A DNA stretch of 64,000 bases, taken from positions 4,505,667 through 4,569,666 of the forward strand of contig JAJEKV010000015.1 of assembly GCA_021234155.1 (NCBI GenBank). The letters are read 5' to 3'. Below the pieces are notes generated by a model that worked only from the letters and a program-made list of their open reading frames with translations, did no database searches and was not told the DNA's origin. Origin of the DNA: Isoetes taiwanensis (lineage: Eukaryota > Streptophyta > Lycopodiopsida > Isoetales > Isoetaceae). The translations under genes were made by a program, and so were the position numbers. Shown here in pieces: positions 11,887-20,793 of the stretch; positions within the stretch are counted from its first letter, which is position 1, and each line of letters starts with the position of its first letter.

Positions 11887-13226
11887 ATGGCAACTCTAGC
11901 GGTATCATCCTCGCCCTTTGCTTTGCAAACTAGGACTTCGTCCTCTGCTCCCTCTCCGCATACTTCATCACTTTTCCTACCGCAGGTAAGGTGCTTGGAA
12001 AGCTTCTTCTATTTTTCCAAAAAAGAGATTAAGAAGCCAATGAATGGAACTGCAGAGAATACCAGCTTGTGGCATTCAATCCGGTAATGCGGGCTTCACT
12101 TCATCAAAGGGACTCCCATATTTGAAGGTTGGTGGCAAAAAAAGTTGTTTTGGCCTTGTTTTTCAGCACTGTAAACGTTTTTATGTCATGTAGCAAATTG
12201 CTACTGCCTTCCTTTTCGTTTATTAGAGTTTTCTTGTTTAGATTAGAGCCAAAGACGAAGGGGCCAGAGAGGGAAAAGTTAAGCCAGGACAACGTAGGAC
12301 TTTTGATGTGGAAGTTGAGAAACCAGTAGGTCTCACTCTTGGCAAAAATGAGCGTGGCTTTCTGGTTATTACTGTGAGTATGGCAATTTGGGGTTGAAGT
12401 TGCCCAGTTAAATAAGATTGCAAACTTAGACATTTGACAGTCCATCGAGCCAGGAGGTAATGCAGAAAAGCATGGATTGAGAGTAGGCGACCAGGTTATT
12501 TACACCAATGGTCCTGAAGGAGAAGAATATTGGCCTGCGACCAAGTTGGGATTTACCAAGCGAGACGTGTATCCCAAACCCTTCACAGTATATTTCTGTA
12601 TAAATAGGTAACAATGTCCGTAAAGACTGCTGCTGATTGTGGATTTCGAAGTTCTTTTACATAGCATTTTTAAATTTTGCAGGACAGAAGAAATTGATGT
12701 GCTAAAGCTGTGGAAAATTCTGACTCCTGCTACCCCACCAGATCCTGAGGAATTTGGTAGGGTCTTTGTCTCTTTTTAGGTCACTGGCAATTGCAGGAAC
12801 TTAGATTGGATGTATGAAGGACTCATTGCAGCACAATGAGCAAAACTTGCTAGCATTCAGACTCATGTTATGACTTATGGACCCCTGAATCAATTATTGC
12901 TTATATTGCTCATGTTTCTGCCATATCTACTATGTTGGCCTGTTGACCTGTTTCCTAACTCTATTACCATGCAAAAGCAACATCAACAGAAAAAGCAAAA
13001 GCAAAAGGGACTGAGCAGTTGGAATAGGACAGAAAGATCCTGAGTATAAGATGAACAAAATATAATTAAACAGCATACTTATTTCAATTAATATGTTCGT
13101 CTGTCGACAATCATCATTACTTTATATCTTTACCATTCCCTGGTTGTTGCCAGATGAGTTCTGACTATGGTGATTTGGAATGGTGCAGGACTTAAAGGGG
13201 TTAAATGGCCAGATAAATTTGTCTAG
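11887..13226 (+). CDS. Predicted chloroplast-targeted PDZ-domain protein, six exons
   Basis: Proposed exons are 11887-11985, 12056-12127, 12242-12373, 12441-12607, 12683-12756 and 13189-13226. All introns are GT-AG, phases are consistent, and the spliced frame of 193 codons ends at TAG 13224-13226. The first 57 residues are rich in Ser, Thr, Ala and Pro with few acidic residues, as in a plastid transit peptide (starts MATLAVSSSPFALQTRTSS). Exon 3 carries EVEKPVGLTLGKNERGFLV and exon 4 IEPGGNAEKHGLRVGDQVIY. Together these form a PDZ fold with the usual Gly-Leu carboxylate-binding loop. The closest proteins I recall are the PDZ part of the plant rubredoxin protein ENH1 and the thylakoid PDZ protein MET1, but no rubredoxin CxxC pairs or TPR repeats follow. 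The last exon is the weakest: another frame there stays open longer. Likely role is protein binding at thylakoids (inference). Confidence 0.7.
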
Positions 13227-14030
13227 CACTATCCTTAAGGTACTTGACGTTGCTACGCCAAAGTTTATGTTTCCATCATCTTTATTTATCTGCAAATAAA
13301 TCAATAAATTGCCTATTATTTGTCTGTTCTTCCCATAAGATACTTGTGTTGCTATTATGGTTAATACTTAGATTTCAGATGTCAGATGATGGAAACAATC
13401 CTTTGCAGTAGGATTTCCTTAGCTGTACGATGTGTGTGACACGAACTGTAAGTGAATCCACAGAGAGAAAATTGTATGGCAATTCTTTTCAGAGTGGCAT
13501 TTTTCAACACCTGAATTTCGCCCTGTGCTTATGAAAGCTCAATTTTCCAATTGTTGTTTGCATTCTATTATCATACGTAATATAGTGGTGATGCAGGACA
13601 ATCAGGACATGAGGGTGATGCTGCGATTTTGGCCATTGGCAGTGTAAAATGTACACTATGTATCTTCAAGTATGCGACCTGATCAAGTATTTAAGCTGCC
13701 AAGTAGGATCTATAAATGAACTGTTAGAGTTTCAATGTAGTGTGTAATAGCGTGGAAACTCCAATCAAAGGACTTAATCATCGTTTAGCTGGAAGCAATT
13801 GACATCGTGTTCAACCTTTAACATGTTAATAGACCTGATACATGTTCAATCACAATAATATAACTCGTTTGCTAGGACTAGCTTGACTTAACATTGTAAC
13901 GTTCGAATATCTAACACATGTAATTATTGTTGGCATGATTCCTTCGTCCTGCAAAAGCAGTTTTCAAAATTGGGACAATTGTACTTGTGTGTCAGATTTA
14001 AATCTTAGATTGTCAAATTCGCTTGCATTT
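13227..14030. other. Region downstream of the PDZ gene
   Basis: AT-rich. It would hold the 3' UTR and possibly an alternative last exon: an acceptor-like CAG near 13,597 precedes a short open reading. No other gene is visible. Confidence 0.35.
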
Positions 14031-14031
14031 T

Positions 14032-14391
14032 CTAGGAAACATTCCTGCTTCCTAGGGTAATGAAAGCAAGGTGTGAACAACAACCTACTGTAGTGGTAGG
14101 GATATGCTGAAAGTTATAGTGTCTGCTGTGGTTGGCATGTAGTGGTAGGGATATGCTGAAAGTTATAGTGTCTGTGGTTGGCATGTTGCTGATACAATTT
14201 GCATAGTCCTTGCAGATGAGGGGTGTCTCTCGAATTTGTTTCAAATCCACCTCATTTGACTTACCCCTCCAACAGAAAACCATCCCATGGTCCCATATGT
14301 ATAACAAAATATTCCCACAACATATGCGAGCATCAAATTCATCTGTGAGCCTGGGGAGTCGAACCCTAGCAGGATTCCCATACTCATCCAA
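14032..14391 (-). CDS. Unidentified 119-codon reading frame
   Basis: The first half (starts MDEYGNPARVRLPRLTDEF) has balanced, protein-like composition. The last third overlaps the 49-bp tandem repeat and is probably not coding. It lies just 3' of the minus-strand remnant at 14.78-15.78 kb and could be a further fragment of that gene. I do not recognise the family and cannot exclude chance. Confidence 0.25.
   Translation of the reverse strand: MDEYGNPARVRLPRLTDEFDARICCGNILLYIWDHGMVFCWRGKSNEVDLKQIRETPLICKDYANCISNMPTTDTITFSISLPLHANHSRHYNFQHIPTTTVGCCSHLAFITLGSRNVS
14090..14184. repeat. 49-bp tandem duplication
   Basis: Two adjacent copies start at 14090 and 14139 (GTAGTGGTAGGGATATGCTG...). They are identical except for a 2-base deletion in the second copy, so the duplication is recent. 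Confidence 0.85.
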
Positions 14392-14779
14392 GCATAACAG
14401 TCATCCCATAGAAGGGATGGCTGCTATGCCCAGGGGTCGAAGCCCACTAATACAGCAAACAAGTTAGTACCTCTGTCAAACAGCAATAATAAATGACTTT
14501 GAAATAATTCCAGATCAACAGCAATAAAAAATGATTTCAGATGAGCAGCATGTTCACATGCATACAACCAGCATCACTTAATTTTAGCACACCTATACAT
14601 TACCCAAAACCAAATCAGACAATGTATTGAAGGAGACTCAACCAAGCCAAGGAAGTTGAGCTCCCCAACACTAGCTGCTTCTCGCAAGCACTACAATGAC
14701 GCCCACCACATGAAGGGGGATCACAAGTTCACATGTAGATACAAAACATAGATAACAAAGCACAAGGACAAATCAAATA

Positions 14780-15777
14780 CTAGTTCATGGCGGGGGCCAA
14801 ATCAAGGCATGCCTTATCACCGCATCCAACTGACATATCTCTTGCAAAAGCAAGGCTCTTGTGAGGCTCATATGAGAGCACAACATATGCAACTCTGACA
14901 CTGGGACACCCAGGTGCTCCCACTCCGCAACAGCTATGGCACTATCAATGGACATAGAGAATGCCCTGTGCTGCCGCCTAATGCTGCTATCCTATGTGCC
15001 TCAGTACCCACCTGAATCACATTGCTAACAAACTCATGAGCAGAGAAGACTGCCTCCGGTTCAGCTGTATACACAACAGGATCGGGATGAGAGGCATCAA
15101 TGCTAGAAGGAATCAAAGATTACGGCAAGGATAGAACTGACTGTCGTACACCGCCAATCGGGTCCGGGTCGTCCTCCATTACTCCTGCAACTGTACACCA
15201 AAGAAACACATGAAAACTAGAAAACTGCAACTTGAACTATACAATGAACACTCAAGCAACTCTATCAACCAACGTCCATCGTGCGATCACCCTTGTGGAT
15301 GGGGATATAATCTACACCAGGTTCGAGTATAACCACATCAGAACTATCAGCACTGTAAGAAGGATCATGTATATCCTCAAAATTGTTATCCTCCTCATCA
15401 GCAGGAATTGTGTAATCCCAATAACGCCTGCGGCCAGGCCCATTCTTTCCACTAGCACAAACCCAGCTGGCAGCCCAAATAAGATGGTCCTTATGTCGGA
15501 GGGCATGCAGTGGCTGGGGTTCAGCAAAACCCTCCAAGCTGCTCAAACCCAGTGCTCATTGATGTGAGCTGTGTTTGAAGGCATAATCCACGAGCTAGAG
15601 AGAGTAAACTTTCCAGATCGGATCATTCTGGCCAAAGTATACAATAGGCTGGTAGTTAGCCTATGGTTGCCATGGTAATTGACAAAGTGTGCAGCTCTAT
15701 TCAAAATATTCTTATTGTTTAGAACAACAAGGCTCTTCGTATCACCAGCCCCCCACCTCAAATACGTGGTCTTTTTT
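14780..15777 (-). pseudogene. 3' part of an unrecognised gene split by the chromovirus
   Basis: Read on the minus strand from the insertion point, the sequence gives KKTTYLRWGAGDTKSLVVLN (near 15,760), then HFVNYHGNHRLTTSLLYTLA and MIRSGKFTLSSSWIMPSN near 15,590. After a frame change it continues with VLLNPSHCMPSDIRTILFG near 15,520. Further downstream an acidic stretch (15,546-15,265) and 15,116-14,934 may belong to its C-terminus. The 5' part lies at 44,402-45,091, and the two halves meet at the CCTTC target duplication in the same strand and reading. I cannot name the family. It looks like a multi-copy, transposon-associated or replication-type protein, but no catalytic motif is certain. 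Confidence 0.5.
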
Positions 15778-15782
15778 CCTTC
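15778..15782. repeat. Target-site duplication CCTTC (left copy)
   Basis: This 5-bp sequence directly precedes the left LTR. It is repeated at 44397-44401 directly after the right LTR, as expected for Ty3/gypsy integration. Confidence 0.75.
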
Positions 15783-17263
15783 GTGGCGTCCCCTACTGCA
15801 TATCGATGCTGCACGCAGTATACAAATAGGGAGTTCATCCCCGCGCACCAGCTCCACAATCGATACGGGCCCTCCACATATCAGTGACCGCCTAGAGTCC
15901 ACAAAAGGGGAAGAGTGAAGGGGTCATTTTACCCGTCTCCCTCGGGGCCTACCTAGGCTGGCGGCGTAAACATACACGCCAAGAACATATCATCATATAT
16001 CCACCTCGAGGGGTGGTACATCAACATCTGCATAGACAAAGATCAGCACAATACAAAGGAAGTCCTACCCAAGGCTCAGACTCCAGGGGATGACTGACAA
16101 GCTTGGGTCTCCGAGTTCGGTGCAAGTAAGTCATGACAATGGATTGGGCGGCATAAGAACATGGCTTAGGGTTGTCCACTCCATCCGCCCCTCACGTTGC
16201 ACACTGCGGTAGGTTGAAAAGTGTTGGGACCCGACCGTGAGGCCGGGTGCATAGCCAAAGGGGCTATTCACGGGTTACATCTCCCGGTCGATGGGGGCGG
16301 TGGGGATCACTCCCTCCGAGAGATCTACATGCTAACCCAAGGTGACTAGAGGGCCACCGCCCTTATTCGACTTCAACCCACCGGAGAGTGACGATCACTC
16401 CACGGTGTCGAGCCCATGCCTTACCCACACTCGGGTGGCAAGCCATTAGACCTAGTCACTCGATCCCCCGATAGGCCTTACACACCGGAGGGATGGGTCA
16501 AAGGGTTAGAACACGAATCTCATTCTAAGCCAGTCTGGCCCCTTCACCCACAACCAGGTGGGCTCCTGTACACAGGCCGAATTCTAGTAATGCACTAAGA
16601 GGGACTAGCTAGGAGCATCATCTACTAAGCTTTAAGTCTCTACTCACCCTTCCCAATACAATGAGTCCACAGAATACAACCATCCATCATATGATCATAA
16701 ATAATAAGAACTAATCTAATACATAGAGTCAATTCTTTAGTTAGAGTCGATTATGAGTACATTTGGGCTACTAAGGGCATTTAATAGGCTAAACCCCACT
16801 TGGTTCAAGGCTGGAATGAGGTTTAACCTATTCAATCGACCAAATACCGATCCCCGGTTCACTCCTCTTGATCCGGCGCGTCCATGTCTACGCTTACGCT
16901 TGGGGATGCGGTCCGAAGGATGATCGACAAGGCAGGGCGTGTTGGCGGTTGTGGGAGTTGGAATTGACTCCTCGTAGCCAATCGGAGCTCCGAGAAGTCC
17001 GCAGGCCAAAAAAGGGAATGTTAGGGTTTGGTGCCTTATGTAGGCTATCGGTTAGGTTTAGGGTTCCCATGACCCTTGGTCTTCCTTTAATGGTTTAAAT
17101 GTCTAAAGGTGCGCCGCATTGCTAAGTGTGCGCACCATTGCAAGTTGCCCCTAGGGCCCCCTTGCTTAGGTATGTGTCGGTATTACCGCCGACTAGGCAG
17201 CTATCGCGTGGCGACGCAGTATGGTATACGTCTTGAGGGCCAGTATATCGATGAACGTCCACA
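15783..17263 (-). repeat. 3' LTR of the minus-strand chromovirus
   Basis: It is a direct repeat of 42,910-44,396 over about 1.48 kb. Examples of shared runs are the TAAGCTTTAAGTCTCTACTC block and the stretch around GGTTTAGGGTTCCCATGACC. On the minus strand it begins TGTGGACG and ends GGACGCCAC. A purine tract (minus strand CTCGAGGGAGAA) abuts its inner edge, which makes this the 3' LTR. Long blocks are identical between the two LTRs, while differences fall in clumps near CG-containing positions. A related but divergent LTR is at 56.2-57.7 kb. Confidence 0.85.
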
Positions 17264-17275
17264 TTCTCCCTCGAG
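17264..17275 (-). promoter_or_regulatory. Polypurine tract of the chromovirus
   Basis: On the minus strand the bases next to the 3' LTR are CTCGAGGGAGAA. The second chromovirus has an equivalent tract (CCTAGGGGGGAGAA) at the same place. It primes plus-strand DNA synthesis in this family. The inverted-repeat element begins at once beyond it. Confidence 0.55.
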
Positions 17276-17296
17276 GGTATAAAATCACTCGTGGGG
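17275..17296 (+). repeat. Left terminal inverted repeat with TATA box
   Basis: 22 bp, beginning GGGTATAAAATCACT. It contains TATAAAA at 17278-17284 pointing into the element. The inverted partner is at 22735-22756. Confidence 0.6.
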
Positions 17297-17599
17297 TTGA
17301 AAAAGTAGTGTCCTGGGGCGTCTGCTTTTGCTTTGCTTTTGCTTTATCGAATTGCTTTGCTCGTTCTTCTCGGACACAGTGAATCAGGAATTCCCCAAAC
17401 TCGATCACTCCTACGGATCGATGACATGGCTGTCCGATTATTGGGGAATCGGGCCACGGTTGGCTTTGGCGGGGAGGAATGATGGAGTGTAATTAAAATT
17501 GAAGGAGGCGGGTTGGCGGAACTGTCCTCTCTTTGCCATTCTCGAGAATTTGGTTACGGTGGAGAATCACTGATTGGAGTTTCTCATATTCATAATTTG

Positions 17600-18160
17600 A
17601 ATGGATGAAGATGAGAAGAGACTCCATTTTTCGTGAAATTGATGTTTGCCGAGAAAGAGGGAATCAAGGAAACGCAAAAGGGAATTGATGGAAGCGCTAA
17701 TTCCAAAAGAATTAAGCCTCGATGTGAGAAAGAATTGGGAGATTTCAAAGGATATGCATGATTATTTTGAGGATCCGACAAAACATGCCAATGCTTTAGA
17801 TAAAGGCGCTATTGTGGACAGATTTGTAAGAAAGATAAAACCAAATGTACCTTTACAAGTAAAAGCGTTTGGCACAAAAGAGAGACAAAGGTTATGCAAA
17901 AAGTGATTGCTAATGTGAAGGAAACTATGCAAAAACACAAGCGAACCCGAAAAGATTGACATTATCGGCAAAGAAAAAGGTCAACTTTACAAATGGTTAC
18001 ATCCACAGAGAGAATAAACTTAATCATTCTTCAAAGAGCTGTGCTGCTTGAAGTGCCTAGAAAATCTATTTGTGCAGCCTATAGAAGAAGAGTAATGGCG
18101 AAAAGGGAATCAGGTCCCTCGGTCTATGTTTTTGAGGAAGAAAAAGGTCCGATTAAATTG
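17600..18160 (+). CDS. Unidentified basic/acidic reading frames, cargo gene 1 (5' part)
   Basis: An 86-codon reading at 17646-17906 contains KNWEISKDMHDYFEDPTKHA and VRKIKPNVPLQVKAFGTKE. It is protein-like, begins in a lysine/arginine-rich stretch, and continues after a frame change toward 18,160. It lies about 350 bp downstream of the TATA box in the left inverted repeat, so it could be its first exon. No family recognised. Translation start and splicing are unresolved. Confidence 0.35.
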
Positions 18161-18359
18161 ATGAAGTGAAAAAGGTTGTCTACTAGTTTACGACTGAAAA
18201 CACAAGAGTTTCTCCATACAAAAACATGTGAGGAAGTTTAAGACGAAAAAATGGCAATAAAGTTGACCATCCAATCCATTTGCTTGAGGTCTCCCGGTAT
18301 TTATATCCGGAATGTTTCTGGTCAGCTGTTAATTTGTAGTGTTTGATTAAATTTGCATT

Positions 18360-18770
18360 CATTTGTAGTGCTTTCTGCATTCATTAAATTTGCTCTGCAT
18401 TTGCTTTCTGCATTTATCTTGGCTTTCATTCAATTCCGTGGTTGTCTCATTACTTTTGATTTACTTTGATTATCTTTGCTCGATGGAATTGCTTTGATGC
18501 TTTTGCTTTTTGCTTTTTGCTTTTGCTTTTGCTTTGATTAATGCTTTGACTAACTTTGCTTTGAATTGGCTTTGCATTTGCTTTTCGCATTCATTAAATT
18601 TGCTTTCAGCATTTGCTTTTGCATTTATGTTGGCTTTCATTCAATTCCGGTGGATGTCTCATTACTTTTGATTTCTGCTTTGATTATCTTTGCTAACAAT
18701 TTGCTCTTGCATTTGCTTTCTGAATTTGCTTTGCTTTGCTTTTGCATTAACTTGCTTTTGAGTCAATGCT
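18360..18770. repeat. TTTGC-rich low-complexity region with a 210-bp duplication
   Basis: Dense imperfect TTTGC/GCTTTT repeats. Within them, a block of about 110 bp starting GCATTCATTAAATTTGCT occurs at 18377 and again at 18587. Similar TTTGC tracts lie near both ends of the element (17,330 and 22,690). Confidence 0.7.
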
Positions 18771-19463
18771 TTCCGGTGTACTTTTGGAATATTGAAGCTA
18801 AGGACATAGATAAGTCCGAAAAGAAGGAATGGAAAACTTTGAATGGGAGCTCAAAGTTACATAGCATTAGGGCACTTGATAGGAAGGATCCAACAAAAGT
18901 GAGTACAGGATGCCTTGCTTGTTTTGCCAAGCATGTTTTCATGGAGATTGGGATAATTGCATTAACAAGAGAAGGATAGGAGGCTGGAAAGAAGGTGTAT
19001 TAAAACCAAAAAGAAGTACAACCAAAGTGAATGCGAGAAGACAAATTATCCAATGAGGAGGAGGAAAGAAGAAGATGATGATGATGAGGGTGAGCTTGAT
19101 TACCTCGGTGACATCTTAGAAGTTGGGGATAACTTTGCTGTACTGCGGAAGAAAAATAATGATGAGGGTGTCGACTTTTACTTACTTAGCGATTATCTTG
19201 AGACAAAGCAAACATTGCTGGATTCTTATGTTGATGAGTGGGGGAATGTATACAATGTTGGAGAGGTTATAGTATCAGGCCACTACTATCAGCAATTAGA
19301 CACTCTAACTTTTCAATTGCTGGTGGACAAGCCAGTGGCTTCAATTTACAGCCACTTGGTAAGGCATGTTAAGTTTGACATGAATGATATTGGTGGCAAC
19401 ATGTACATGTTAGGAGAAGAGACCTGCCAGAAAATCATGTCATCTTTACCTGTTCAGGAATGA
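18770..19463 (+). CDS. Unidentified acidic protein, cargo gene 1 (3' part)
   Basis: Two readings are likely parts of one gene. The first (18,770-18,979) has FWNIEAKDIDKSEKKEWKTL and a cysteine-containing CLACFAKHVFMEIG. The second (19053-19463, 136 codons, ends at TGA) has an Asp/Glu run, then GDILEVGDNFAVLRKKN, YVDEWGNVYNVGEVIVSG and YSHLVRHVKFDMNDIGG. The pattern of hydrophobic strands after 'VGD' recalls chromatin-reader folds such as BAH, but this is only a resemblance. Convergent with the phosphatase gene that ends about 330 bp downstream. Confidence 0.4.
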
Positions 19464-19558
19464 GTTCAATGCTCTCTGATTTGGGTTTCAGTTCACAAGT
19501 GCATAGTACAAAACATTGACATTCATATTGATATTGTTACAACAGTTTACAATAGAGT

Positions 19559-19724
19559 GCACAATGATGTGCATTCAAAATCTGGCAACCAGGGGAAAAA
19601 AATTTATGTATGCCAGGTATATTCACATCTAACATTACATTGCACAATGATGTGCATTCAAAATGTGGCAACCAGGGAAGAAAATTTTATGGTTGCCGGT
19701 ATTTTTTCACATCTTACACTTTTC
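19559..19724. repeat. 83-bp tandem duplication
   Basis: Copies begin at 19559 and 19642 with GCACAATGATGTGC, itself an inverted repeat, followed by ATTCAAAAT and GGCAACCAGGG. It separates the 3' ends of the two convergent cargo genes. Confidence 0.75.
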
Positions 19725-19849
19725 TTGACATTCCTTAACATCCATTGCCTCACAAAAGTCTTCCAGGGAACTCGCAAAGAGCGTAACTCGATTAAGGTAA
19801 GAAGATATGGCAAGCCAAGCAAATCAAGCAAATCAAGCAAAAAAATAAA

Positions 19850-20540
19850 TTGCTTACCAGAAGTTCCATCATGGCAACTGCCTGTTTCACAGGAATAGCC
19901 CATCTTGGATTCTCCTGCACATGCTTGGAACACAAATCCAAAATATCAAAGTCTTCTTGTTTGACAATTTCTGGGGCAAGATGTTCTTTCACAAATTTTG
20001 TAGGCTCAGGACTTTCAGCCCAACCAAACAATACATCCTTCATCTTTTCAAACCATTCTGTGCCCTCATCAAACTGAAATGAGCTAACTATTAAAGAATG
20101 GTACACTGGTGAAAAAAAAGATTTATACAGAGAATCATCCACCAACAAGACATTCTTCATTTCAGGATATGCTTCAATGACATAAGAAAGTGGCTTCAAA
20201 TAGACCGCTTGTCGGATTGGTGGGTGTGGATAAGGCAATTTCAAACATTGTGCTCCTTCCCAAATGAACTTGAACTTAATAAGATAATCTGCAGGCAACA
20301 TCTGCTGCAGGCACTCAATGATGTTGTAGCGGTTCATACTGGACCAAATAGCAATTTCAAAATGTTCTAGGGCCCAGTCCATGAAATTATGCAAACCTGG
20401 TCTGCAAACCAGCACTTTGTTGGTTGTGTACAGTTTCTTGATTTGCCATTGGTGTTACGTGTTTGTCATGCTTATGCCAACTCTTCATAAGCACACCATT
20501 CAAATCAAGGACCAACAACAGTTTGTCTTTGTGCCTCCCT
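19850..20540 (-). CDS. FCP1/NIF-type HAD phosphatase domain, cargo gene 2 (3' part)
   Basis: The minus-strand reading opens after an acceptor-like TTGTAG with DKLLLVLDLNGVLMKSW, the HAD nucleophile motif I. After one frame change it continues with LVCRPGLHNFMDWALEHFEI, AIWSSM (motif II) and VLLVDDSLYKSFFSPV (motif IV). This order and a domain length of about 200 residues match plant NLI-interacting-factor/FCP1-like proteins, which dephosphorylate proteins such as the RNA polymerase II C-terminal domain. The second acidic residue of DxDx(T/V) is Asn here, so catalysis is doubtful. The reading runs into a GTAAGC donor at about 19,855, where coding homology ends. The copy is therefore a 3'-truncated capture that kept intron signals. 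Confidence 0.7.
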
Positions 20541-20793
20541 ACAAACAAGAGATACATTTTAAAAACACTTTAGACACAAACTAAGATATGACATTGTCAA
20601 CTATGAAAAGATTACAGATTCACATATTCAATGAAAACATTTTATTTTAATGAAAAGTTTACAGATTCTAATATTTAGAAAAAGATTTTATTTTAACAAA
20701 ATCTTACAAATTGAAAATATGACAATGTCAAATCTGAGTGGTTTACATGGTTCAAAGTTTAGCCCTTCCCATTATAGGCATCTAATATTCTTT

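Noticed and set aside
12104-12445. 113-codon minus-strand frame
   Set aside because: Antisense to exon 3 and flanking introns of the PDZ gene, which has clear domain and splice evidence.
18566-18780. Hydrophobic start of a 137-codon frame that could pass for membrane segments
   Set aside because: It is the translation of the TTTGC low-complexity repeat. Only the part after about 18,770 looks protein-like.
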